Shown one piece after another: positions 1 to 4,777 of a DNA stretch of 5,741 nt (position 1 is its first letter; every line of letters starts with the position of its first letter). This DNA comes from Candidatus Cloacimonadota bacterium (GTDB taxonomy: Bacteria; Cloacimonadota; Cloacimonadia; Cloacimonadales; TCS61). The notes beneath the pieces are model-generated. The model did not search any database, was not told where the DNA came from, and was given only the letters and a program-made list of their open reading frames with translations. Location of the stretch: assembly GCA_003647825.1 (NCBI GenBank), contig QMNP01000118.1:1-5741 (forward strand), given 5' to 3'. The translations under genes were made by a program, and so were the position numbers.

Positions 1-566
1 AATATAACGGTTGCTGGAATGAATAACAACATAGTTTCCAAAGTTAATCCCTGCAAAGAATTTAGAGATGCTGTTTTGCGTAACAATCCGTAAATGCCGA
101 ATGAACCTGCCAGAATAAATGCGATCCAGGGAACGGAACCATAGATTGCAATCGTATAGATTATTCCAATTGAAGCCAGTCCTATTGCCAGCCAGCTCCA
201 TTTATCGGGTCGTTCCTTAAGAAAGATCACACCCAGAATTACGGTGAATAATGGATTAATAAAATAACCCAGACTGCCTTCGATAGTTCTGCCGTTATTC
301 ACCGCCCAGATGTAAGTGAACCAGTTAGCTGAAAGAAGAAGAGAAGTTGTAGTAAAGGTCAGGAGAACTCTTTTATCTCTGAATGCCGCTTTCATCCAGC
401 TAAGATTCTTTCTGAAAATTTGAATGAAAATGATAAAAACCAGCGACCAGGAGATACGATGGCATAATATCTGGAAAGCAGGAACTTCTTTCAGTACTTT
501 CCAATAAAGGGGCAGTAATCCCCAAATCAAATAACTGGATGCAGAATAGATAAAACCTTTATTCAA
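1..566 (-). CDS. rarD: RarD-type EamA/DMT family transporter, N-terminal part (runs off left edge)
   Basis: This is a multi-pass inner-membrane permease of the drug/metabolite transporter superfamily (EamA, RarD subgroup); the substrate of RarD proteins is not settled. About 188 codons are present, roughly the first two thirds of a protein that is normally near 290-300 residues. The translation has family hallmarks: an opening NKGFIYSASSYLIWG, then GLLPLYWK, AFQILCHRISWS (first helices), NWFTYIWAVNNG, EGSLGYFINPLFTVILG, a KERPDKW loop, and SFGIYGLLRK followed by GLTLET. The start is TTG: no ATG occurs before about residue 55, the conserved family N-terminus begins exactly here, and AGGA lies 6 nt upstream. 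That Shine-Dalgarno sequence overlaps the stop codon of the VOC ORF 8 nt upstream, so translational coupling is likely. Family call is firm; the end is outside the window. Confidence 0.93.
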   Translation of the reverse strand, partial: MNKGFIYSASSYLIWGLLPLYWKVLKEVPAFQILCHRISWSLVFIIFIQIFRKNLSWMKAAFRDKRVLLTFTTTSLLLSANWFTYIWAVNNGRTIEGSLGYFINPLFTVILGVIFLKERPDKWSWLAIGLASIGIIYTIAIYGSVPWIAFILAGSFGIYGLLRKTASLNSLQGLTLETMLLFIPATVI

Positions 567-574
567 TATAAGTC

Positions 575-739
575 CTATTTTTTACTCCAGATGGAAAGCC
601 GGTTACCGTTAGGATCCAGGAAGCTGGCATAAAAGCCCATATTTCCACCAATTTCGATTTTCTCTAAAATTTGTTTTCCTCCGGCTGCAATAATCTCTTT
701 CATTTTAGCGGAAATATCGATGTGACAGGACTTATTCAT
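575..739 (-). CDS. Half-size VOC (glyoxalase-fold) protein, 54 aa
   Basis: This short ORF has a near-perfect ribosome binding site (AAAGGAGG, 5 nt before ATG) and a stop 8 nt before the rarD start. Its product matches only the C-terminal half of vicinal-oxygen-chelate proteins: CHIDI strand, helix KMKEIIAAGG, then strands through KIEIGG, MGFYASFLDPNGN and LSIWSKK. The FLDPNGNRLSIW ending is the classic VOC closing strand pair. Full single-domain VOC proteins are about 115-130 residues with two beta-alpha-beta-beta-beta modules; here there is one. Stops lie just upstream in frame, so no longer start is possible. It may be the remnant of a VOC gene that lost its N-terminal half while keeping its start region, or a genuine one-module protein that pairs with a partner. 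No enzymatic function can be assigned, because metal ligands of the missing half are absent. It probably shares a transcript with rarD. Confidence 0.75.
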   Translation of the reverse strand: MNKSCHIDISAKMKEIIAAGGKQILEKIEIGGNMGFYASFLDPNGNRLSIWSKK

Positions 740-744
740 AACAA

Positions 745-752
745 CCTCCTTT
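745..752 (-). promoter_or_regulatory. Strong Shine-Dalgarno of the half-VOC ORF
   Basis: AAAGGAGG on the minus strand lies 5 nt before the ATG at 739. It is the best ribosome binding site in the window, and the main reason to treat the 54-aa VOC fragment as a translated gene rather than decayed sequence. The left copy of the 13-bp direct repeat (754-766) is directly adjacent. Confidence 0.8.
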
Positions 753-753
753 A

Positions 754-766
754 ATATTCATCACAA
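754..766. repeat. Left copy of 13-bp direct repeat
   Basis: ATATTCATCACAA, identical to 951-963. The two copies bracket the palindromic element at 767-950 and look like a target-site duplication. This copy directly precedes (on the plus strand follows) the VOC ribosome binding site. Confidence 0.65.
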
Positions 767-950
767 GAGTCTTCCGCATAATACAAACTTTGTCTTTGCG
801 AAGCATCTATCAGAGAGTTTCTGCTGAAGCAATCTATATTGCTAGTTGATTACTACTTATAGAGATTGCTTCGAAAGCAACAGCGAGAAGCAAACTCGCA
901 AAGACACACTTTTTTCTTTTCTCACAAAAACACTCTATTATGCAGAACTC
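767..950. mobile_element. MITE-like palindromic element (about 184 bp) with flanking direct repeats
   Basis: Three nested inverted repeats share one centre. The ends are 767-783 (GAGTCTTCCGCATAATA) against the reverse complement of 936-950 (GAGTTCTGCATAATA). An inner pair TGTCTTTGCG/CGCAAAGACA (791-800, 897-906) is perfect over 10 bp. A core pair GAAGCAATCT/AGATTGCTTC (826-835, 863-872) is also perfect over 10 bp. Outside the ends lies a 13-bp direct repeat (754-766 and 951-963) that looks like a target duplication. The core resembles the widespread bacterial intergenic palindromes of the GTCWTTGCGA...GAAGCAATCT type, recognised from memory. There is no transposase inside, so movement would need a transposase in trans. 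The element sits in the presumed 5' leader of the VOC-rarD unit. Confidence 0.65.
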
Positions 951-963
951 ATATTCATCACAA
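951..963. repeat. Right copy of 13-bp direct repeat
   Basis: ATATTCATCACAA, identical to 754-766. Removing one copy plus the intervening element would restore a plain leader running from the terminator region at about 985 directly into the VOC ribosome binding site. Confidence 0.65.
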
Positions 964-989
964 ATGGAAAGTTTGAACTTATGAAGGTC

Positions 990-1027
990 AACAAAAAAAC
1001 CTTCCAGAGATTTAAACTGGAAGGTTT
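990..1027 (-). terminator. Rho-independent terminator of the tld operon
   Basis: Perfect 11-bp stem AAACCTTCCAG (997-1007) with CTGGAAGGTTT (1017-1027) and a 9-nt loop. Read on the minus strand the stem is followed by a run of seven T (993-999) and then GTTGACC; on the plus strand no T-run follows. It therefore ends leftward transcription arriving from tldD, about 275 nt after the tldD stop, and separates that operon from VOC-rarD. Confidence 0.85.
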
Positions 1028-1052
1028 GGAATAAACTATTCCATTACCATTA

Positions 1053-1096
1053 TCCTTCGATACATCCCGAAATATTCGAGAATACTCAGAATGACA
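1053..1096. repeat. Degenerate intergenic repeat (TGTCATTCTGAG type)
   Basis: The minus strand begins TGTCATTCTGAGTATTCTCG and ends with TATCGAAGGA, the form of a common bacterial intergenic repeat that usually reads TGTCATTCTGAG...CGAAG. It contains weak internal symmetry (TTTCGGGA, ATTCTCGA). It is recognised by pattern only, and I cannot count copies elsewhere in the genome. Confidence 0.4.
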
Positions 1097-1109
1097 TTTA
1101 CTTCAGGTT

Positions 1110-1132
1110 GGACTTCACGTTCCGTGGAGTCC
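1110..1132. repeat. Small hairpin repeat
   Basis: GGACTTCACG (1110-1119) pairs with CGTGGAGTCC (1123-1132) around a 3-nt TTC loop, with 9 of 10 positions Watson-Crick and one G-T. No T-run follows on either strand, so it is not a terminator. It is probably part of the degenerate repeat cluster between 1053 and 1301. Confidence 0.5.
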
Positions 1133-1268
1133 TCATGTTCATTACTTTCATCTCGAAAGGTTAACCTGATCGTGGAAGATCATACTAAACCTTTGATTCA
1201 ACCGAGACGATTGAACCAACATGAAACAATTTATTCTATATCCCCTCGACTGAGGTCATGGGCTACCT
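1133..1268. other. Non-coding stretch with degenerate inverted repeats
   Basis: No gene is supported here. CATGTT (1134-1139) and AACATG (1218-1223) mark a loose inverted structure with inner AAAGGTT/AACCTTT and TCTCG/CGAGA matches, a 10-bp palindrome AGGTTAACCT, and a CCTC-GACT-GAGG mini-hairpin near 1244-1255. It looks like decayed repeat sequence. The plus-strand reading frame across it (1091-1333) has no ribosome binding site and overlaps the tldD end. Confidence 0.4.
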
Positions 1269-1295
1269 ATCTGTGCGCATTCGTGAAAATCTGTG
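1269..1295 (-). repeat. Solitary copy of the GxxExxY cassette terminal repeat
   Basis: On the minus strand this 27-bp segment begins CACAGATTTTCACG and ends GCACAGAT. It matches the left cassette end (3181-3207) at 19 of 27 positions without gaps. It is even closer to the right cassette end (2761-2786, inverted) in its first half, sharing GATTTTCACG. The shared block extends outward: AGCTCACAGATT occurs at 1288-1299 and at 3200-3211, each about 10-15 nt past the stop codon of a tld gene. No GxxExxY gene follows it, so it is a solo end or remnant. Confidence 0.6.
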
Positions 1296-1301
1296 AGCTG
1301 A

Positions 1302-2741
1302 TCACGCTTTCACATTACACACAATATTCTTAAATCTGGCCGGAGCAACGCCGTGAGAAAGATGCATGGCTTGTCCCGGTTCACCTTTGCCGCAGTGGAA
1401 TGTTCCGTGGAATTCCCATTCTTCCTTACCACAGACACCATTACAGGCTGCCCAGAATTCGGGAGTAATTCCGTAATAAGTTGGTTCTTTCACAATGTGC
1501 TTAATTTCACCGTTCTCAATTTTCCAACCAATCTCAGTTGTGAATTGGAAATTATTTCGGTTATCATCAATACTCCAGGTTTTAGTGTAATCTATATAAT
1601 ATCCGTTTTCGGTAGATTTGATGAGATCATCCAAACTGCCTTTTCCTGGAGCAAGACAGAAGTTTGTCATTCGAATGAGTGGAATATCATCAGCGTATGA
1701 TGCCAGCATATTGGAACTTGGTTTTACACCAAGTAGTGCTGCAGTTTCCTGTGAGGTTTGCTGATCTACAAGAATACCATTCTTCACAATATCGACAGTT
1801 GCACCTGGTGTCCCTTCGTCATCAACAATGTGGAAGCCCATCCCGCCTTCATTACGGCTGTCACTGTAAATATTTACGAGATCTGAACCATAGCGGAAAT
1901 TACCCAGCATACCTGGTTTGATGAAAGTTTTGCCAGCATAAGAAATCTCTTTCCCAAAAATCCTGTCTGCTTCTGTGGCATGTCCAGCAGATTCATGTAA
2001 TTGTAAAGCGAGATGACCACCACCAATAATGATGTCTGCCCGTTCTTCTTCGATGCGGGGAGCATCCAGCAGCTGAATTGCTTCTTCAATTATCTTGTCG
2101 GTGTTCTCTGCCAATTTAACATTACGTACAACTTCAAATCCACCACGGCGACCATTCATGTGTCCGGGATAAGTACGGCACATGGTTCCTTCCTGTCCAG
2201 CAGCCAGCACATACATCATGGGCATGGTATCGTAAACCAATGAATCTACAAAAGTGCCTTCGGTATTGGCATAGATCTTATACTGCCGATAAAATTCTGT
2301 ATAAACATAAGAATAGACTATCTTCTCATTTCCCACCAGTTTTTTAGCGATCTGTTCATGGAAATCTATCTTGAATTTATCATCCATTGTGAATGGATCT
2401 TCTATGGGTTTATAAACATAACTATCTTGAATGGCAGGAAGTTTTTTAAATTCAGCGGGTTCTATACGAAATCTGCTTCCTAATTTTGCATTGGAAATTG
2501 CTCTCTTAATTGTTTTATCTATTGAATCTTCTGATAGAATTGTAGTACCGGCAAAACCCCAGCAGCCATCAGCTAACACTCTTATGCCCAAAGCCATCGA
2601 ATCGAGATCAGAACCAAAATGGCGCAGTACTCCTTTTTCAAAATATATCGTCTGCTGATCTGAATTTGTGAATCTTACATCGGCATAAGTTAAATCATTT
2701 CTATCCAGTTTATTTATGGTGTTTTTAATAAGTTCTTTCAT
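1302..2741 (-). CDS. tldD: TldD zinc metalloprotease subunit
   Basis: This is the catalytic subunit of the cytoplasmic TldD/TldE protease (peptidase family U62), known in other bacteria for trimming unfolded peptides, maturing microcin B17 and degrading the CcdA antitoxin. At 479 residues it is normal length. Diagnostic features are the HExxxH zinc motif in ALQLHESAGHATEADR (H249, E250, H254), the following KEISYAGKTF, GTPGATVDIVKNGILVD and the C-terminal CGKGEPGQAMHLSHGVAP, whose C450 is the expected third metal ligand. The N-terminal half carries the usual ADVRF...ALGIRVLADGCWGFA pattern of this family. The ATG has AAAAGGAG 8 nt upstream, separated by a run of A. It is the last gene of the operon, starting 18 nt after the GxxExxY stop; the terminator lies near 1000. 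All catalytic residues are present, so it should be active together with the tldE product. Confidence 0.96.
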   Translation of the reverse strand: MKELIKNTINKLDRNDLTYADVRFTNSDQQTIYFEKGVLRHFGSDLDSMALGIRVLADGCWGFAGTTILSEDSIDKTIKRAISNAKLGSRFRIEPAEFKKLPAIQDSYVYKPIEDPFTMDDKFKIDFHEQIAKKLVGNEKIVYSYVYTEFYRQYKIYANTEGTFVDSLVYDTMPMMYVLAAGQEGTMCRTYPGHMNGRRGGFEVVRNVKLAENTDKIIEEAIQLLDAPRIEEERADIIIGGGHLALQLHESAGHATEADRIFGKEISYAGKTFIKPGMLGNFRYGSDLVNIYSDSRNEGGMGFHIVDDEGTPGATVDIVKNGILVDQQTSQETAALLGVKPSSNMLASYADDIPLIRMTNFCLAPGKGSLDDLIKSTENGYYIDYTKTWSIDDNRNNFQFTTEIGWKIENGEIKHIVKEPTYYGITPEFWAACNGVCGKEEWEFHGTFHCGKGEPGQAMHLSHGVAPARFKNIVCNVKA

Positions 2742-2759
2742 TTTTTTTTCTCCTTTTGT

Positions 2760-3182
2760 TCACTGATTTTCACGGATAGCACGGATATAAGGCTTGAGTT
2801 CGTTATCAAATACTTTGCGCTTGATTTGTGGTTCTGGTCGAAAATTAAGTAGTATTCCAACTTCCAATTCTGTACATGGAAGATAGTTTAATAACTGAGA
2901 TTCATCTTGAATTGTTAATGTCTTTATAGATTTTAATTCTAGCAGAATTTTATCTTCAACGATGATGTCTGCGATGTAATCTCCAACAATTTGTTTGTCA
3001 TAATACACTTTTATTGAATGTTGGTTATTACACTTCAAACCTAGTTTCGTTAATTCAATCATTAATGCTCTTTCATAAAGCTTTTCTAAAAAACAGTAAC
3101 CAAAGATATTATAAACATTATAAAATGCTTTTAATATTAAATTACTCATATCTTTATATTTCAGTTCATTTTGATGCATCAT
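2760..3182 (-). CDS. GxxExxY family protein (PD-(D/E)XK nuclease-like fold)
   Basis: At 140 residues this matches the small GxxExxY family, whose members look like PD-(D/E)XK nuclease domains but whose biological role is unknown. Visible motifs: FGYCFLEKLYERAL (28-40) in place of the usual GxGFLExxYxxAL, Q54 in the NNQHSIKVYY strand, VGDYIADIIVEDKILLELKS giving D72, E82, K84 as the putative catalytic set, then ESQLLNYL and VGILLNF. The family's signature Gly is Cys30 here. The Shine-Dalgarno GGAGG lies 7 nt before the first of two tandem ATGs and, like the last eight codons (IRAIRENQ), falls within a terminal repeat. Hand-counted GC is about 29% (121 of 420 bases, 2761-3180), lower than the roughly 27-57% sampled in 60-base stretches of tldD and tldE, most above 40%. 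It lies between tldE and tldD and is probably co-transcribed. A functional link to the protease is not established; an inserted cassette is more likely. Confidence 0.9.
   Translation of the reverse strand: MMHQNELKYKDMSNLILKAFYNVYNIFGYCFLEKLYERALMIELTKLGLKCNNQHSIKVYYDKQIVGDYIADIIVEDKILLELKSIKTLTIQDESQLLNYLPCTELEVGILLNFRPEPQIKRKVFDNELKPYIRAIRENQ
2761..2786. repeat. Right terminal inverted repeat of the GxxExxY cassette
   Basis: On the plus strand it opens CACTGATTTTCACGG and closes with AGCACGGAT. It contains an internal duplication (CACGGATAG-CACGGATAT). Read on the minus strand it encodes the C-terminal IRAIRENQ and the first bases of the stop codon. Confidence 0.6.
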
Positions 3183-3207
3183 CCGTGTTCCTCCGCGTTA
3201 ATCTGTG
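3181..3207. repeat. Left terminal inverted repeat of the GxxExxY cassette
   Basis: On the minus strand it opens CACAGATTAACGCGG and closes AACACGGAT. It carries the GGAGG ribosome binding site (3190-3194) and runs into the first ATG (3180-3182) of the GxxExxY gene, so the repeat brings its own translation signal. Confidence 0.6.
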
Positions 3208-3218
3208 AGCTTGCTTTT

Positions 3219-4544
3219 TCACACTGTTCTCGTTGACGAACTGATCTTGAAGCCTTTCACTTTTACATGCGGCATGTGTACACTATAAATACCGAATTCA
3301 CCATAGTTATCCGAGAAAGGAATTGTAACAGCTTCACTACCAATATCGCTGATTCCCTTAATTATGTCGGAAATCTTCTCGGTAAATCTGAGATTATTAA
3401 CAACTTTTGTAATCTTTCCGTCTTCAATTAGAAAAGTTCCATCGCGGGTTAAACCAGTTATCGATGTTTCTTTACGATTTATAAAGTTCATGTAATGCAG
3501 GCTGGAAATGTAAAGACCATTTTTAATAGATCCGATCAATTCATCAAAAGTTTTATCTCCGGGTGTCATCACAAGTGCCTCACCATCGGCGCCATTACGT
3601 TCCATCTTCAGTTTGCGACCGTAGTAATTTCCAACCAGGAAGTTCTTGAAAACGCCATTTTCAATAATGGCAGTTTTATTGTAAATATGACCATCGCTAT
3701 TATAGTCAAAGTTTATCAGGTCAGGATGATGTGGATCGTCTGTAATAGTAATATTTTCAGGGAAAACCTGTTGATCAACTTTTCCTTCGAAGAAGCTCTG
3801 TTTGCTGTCCAGACTACCGGCTCCCATACTACTTTCCAGATACATGAAAAATTCTCCGATACAGCGTGGAGCCAGGACAACATCATATTCACCAGCTTCC
3901 ACATCTACAACTTTACCGGATGCTGCTTTAACTTTGTTCACCAGGCTGAAAATGAATTTATCCTGATTAAAATTGCTGAATCTTTCGCCACCATAAACTT
4001 CCAGCACAGTAACTTCATTTTCCTGTGAAACTGCTTTACATTCAAAATAAATTGGCGAGCTGATCTCCCGTTTGTTCAAGCCATTGCTGTTAATGATGTA
4101 GAGTGTTCTGTAGTTGCAAACAAAAGTTCCATAGATTTTAAAATTGTAAGGTAAAACTGCATCGGCTACATTTTGCAGGATGTCGATTTTGGCATCTAAA
4201 TGCACCTTTTCGATGTTGTTAGCTTTTTCTTTTTCACTGCTTTTTGTAAGGTCATCTTCCAAATCGACAAAGGCAGGGTCCTCAGGTAGTTTCTCAATAA
4301 GTGGAAGCACTTCTTCGATCTTTTTCAAAAGTAATTCACGAGTTGGATCTTTTAATGAAAAACTATAAGACTTTTTGCCTTTGTAAATTGTTGTGGAAAG
4401 TGAGATGGAAGTTTTGGAGATGTTGTAGTTGATCTGGCTTTGATAAAATCTGAGGAAATCTGTTTCCCAGAAACTGTAATTAAAATTTAGTTTTAATTCG
4501 GGATAGAGATCACAAATTTCGATAAGTTGTTCTCGTAAATTCAT
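3219..4544 (-). CDS. tldE: TldE/PmbA, non-catalytic subunit of the TldD/TldE protease
   Basis: This is the paralogue of TldD that pairs with it in the cytoplasmic protease but lacks the metal site. From the chosen start it has 441 residues, typical for PmbA/TldE. Family signs are AGEYDVVLAPRCIGEF (217-232), where TldD has its HExxxH stretch but no such motif occurs here, then GSLDSKQSFFEGKVDQQVF, ITITDDPHHPD, the INSNGL strand (151-156), KNGLYIS and TSITGLTRDGTFLIEDGKI, and a closing HMPHVKVKGFKISS. The ATG at 4544 is preferred over one 13 codons upstream (4583) because AAAGGAG lies 5 nt before it, while the upstream ATG has no ribosome binding site. It is the first gene of the leftward operon; its stop is followed by the cassette repeat after about 11 nt. 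A function in proteolysis together with the tldD product is well supported by the pairing. Confidence 0.94.
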   Translation of the reverse strand: MNLREQLIEICDLYPELKLNFNYSFWETDFLRFYQSQINYNISKTSISLSTTIYKGKKSYSFSLKDPTRELLLKKIEEVLPLIEKLPEDPAFVDLEDDLTKSSEKEKANNIEKVHLDAKIDILQNVADAVLPYNFKIYGTFVCNYRTLYIINSNGLNKREISSPIYFECKAVSQENEVTVLEVYGGERFSNFNQDKFIFSLVNKVKAASGKVVDVEAGEYDVVLAPRCIGEFFMYLESSMGAGSLDSKQSFFEGKVDQQVFPENITITDDPHHPDLINFDYNSDGHIYNKTAIIENGVFKNFLVGNYYGRKLKMERNGADGEALVMTPGDKTFDELIGSIKNGLYISSLHYMNFINRKETSITGLTRDGTFLIEDGKITKVVNNLRFTEKISDIIKGISDIGSEAVTIPFSDNYGEFGIYSVHMPHVKVKGFKISSSTRTV

Positions 4545-4549
4545 ATTTA

Positions 4550-4556
4550 CTCCTTT
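4550..4556 (-). promoter_or_regulatory. Shine-Dalgarno fixing the tldE start
   Basis: AAAGGAG on the minus strand with 5 nt to the ATG at 4544. It decides for this start against the in-frame ATG at 4583. Confidence 0.8.
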
Positions 4557-4649
4557 ATGCTTTTCTATATAAATTTCATTCACAAAACGGAAAGTGAATA
4601 AAAATCTGTAAACAAAAAAATGAGAAAATGTGATTTATCAAAGGCTTTA

Positions 4650-4668
4650 TTTCATTATCATAATGAAA
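4650..4668. promoter_or_regulatory. Perfect 19-bp dyad, operator candidate
   Basis: TTTCATTATCATAATGAAA is a perfect 9+1+9 palindrome centred on 4659, in the 230-bp region between divergent tldE and the secreted-protein gene. The one-base centre suits a protein dimer site better than an RNA hairpin. It is reminiscent of Fur/PerR-type AT-rich boxes but the half-sites are in the opposite order (TTAT-N-ATAA), so no regulator is named. Its right arm overlaps the candidate -10 of tldE. Confidence 0.5.
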
Positions 4669-4688
4669 GTTATAAATATGTTTGACAA
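4660..4688 (-). promoter_or_regulatory. Candidate sigma-70-like promoter of the tld operon
   Basis: Minus-strand TTGTCA (4688-4683, 5 of 6 consensus matches) and CATTAT (4665-4660, 4 of 6) are separated by 17 bp. This would give a leader of roughly 110 nt before tldE. The region is very AT-rich, so chance matches are easy; the overlap with the dyad at 4650-4668 is the supporting point. Confidence 0.35.
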
Positions 4689-4710
4689 AAAAATAAAATT
4701 ATCAGATTTT
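4682..4710 (+). promoter_or_regulatory. Weak candidate promoter of the secreted-protein gene
   Basis: A perfect TTGACA (4682-4687) is followed after 17 bp by GATTTT (4705-4710), only a half match to a -10 box. It overlaps the candidate leftward promoter, so the two strands would share the site. The sigma-factor consensus of this organism is unknown. Confidence 0.25.
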
Positions 4711-4777
4711 AACATCTGTCAACTAAACGGAGAGTTGGAAATGTTATAGAAAGGTTTTATTATCTTAAGGGGGCATG

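Larger units (their letters stand above)
2760..3207 (-). mobile_element. Putative GxxExxY gene cassette bounded by imperfect inverted repeats
   Basis: The GxxExxY gene fills this interval almost completely. Its ends, 2761-2786 and 3181-3207, are inverted copies of one another (19 of 27 aligned positions, one gap), both starting CAC-W-GATT and ending CACGGAT toward the gene. The cassette is AT-rich and lies exactly between the tldE stop and the tldD ribosome binding site, so both host genes stay intact. There is no transposase or recombinase inside. Whether the GxxExxY protein, a nuclease-like fold, drives movement is an inference. A solo repeat end at 1269-1295 supports past mobility. Confidence 0.55.

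Noticed and set aside
963..991. Promoter for VOC-rarD (minus strand TTGACC, 17 bp, TCCATT)
   Set aside because: The -10 is a poor match and the TTGACC adjoins the terminator T-run; its position before the inserted element is suggestive but not enough to annotate.
846..1034. Plus-strand 62-codon open frame in the intergenic region
   Set aside because: It overlaps the right arm of the palindromic element and the whole terminator, has no ribosome binding site and resembles no known protein.
1091..1333. Plus-strand 80-codon open frame
   Set aside because: It crosses degenerate repeats and the 3' end of tldD, has no Shine-Dalgarno and its translation looks like repeat sequence.
3495..4028. Plus-strand 177-codon open frame opposite tldE
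   Set aside because: It is antisense to a clearly conserved TldE coding region and its translation is not protein-family-like, so it is a shadow frame.
4545..4583. Longer tldE with 13 extra N-terminal residues
   Set aside because: The ATG at 4583 has no ribosome binding site, while the ATG at 4544 has AAAGGAG at 5 nt; the extra residues do not look like a family N-terminus.
4590..4614. Possible further remnant of the cassette end (GTGAATAAAAATCTGT)
   Set aside because: Only a short AT-rich match with an extra insertion; it is not distinguishable from chance in this AT-rich leader.
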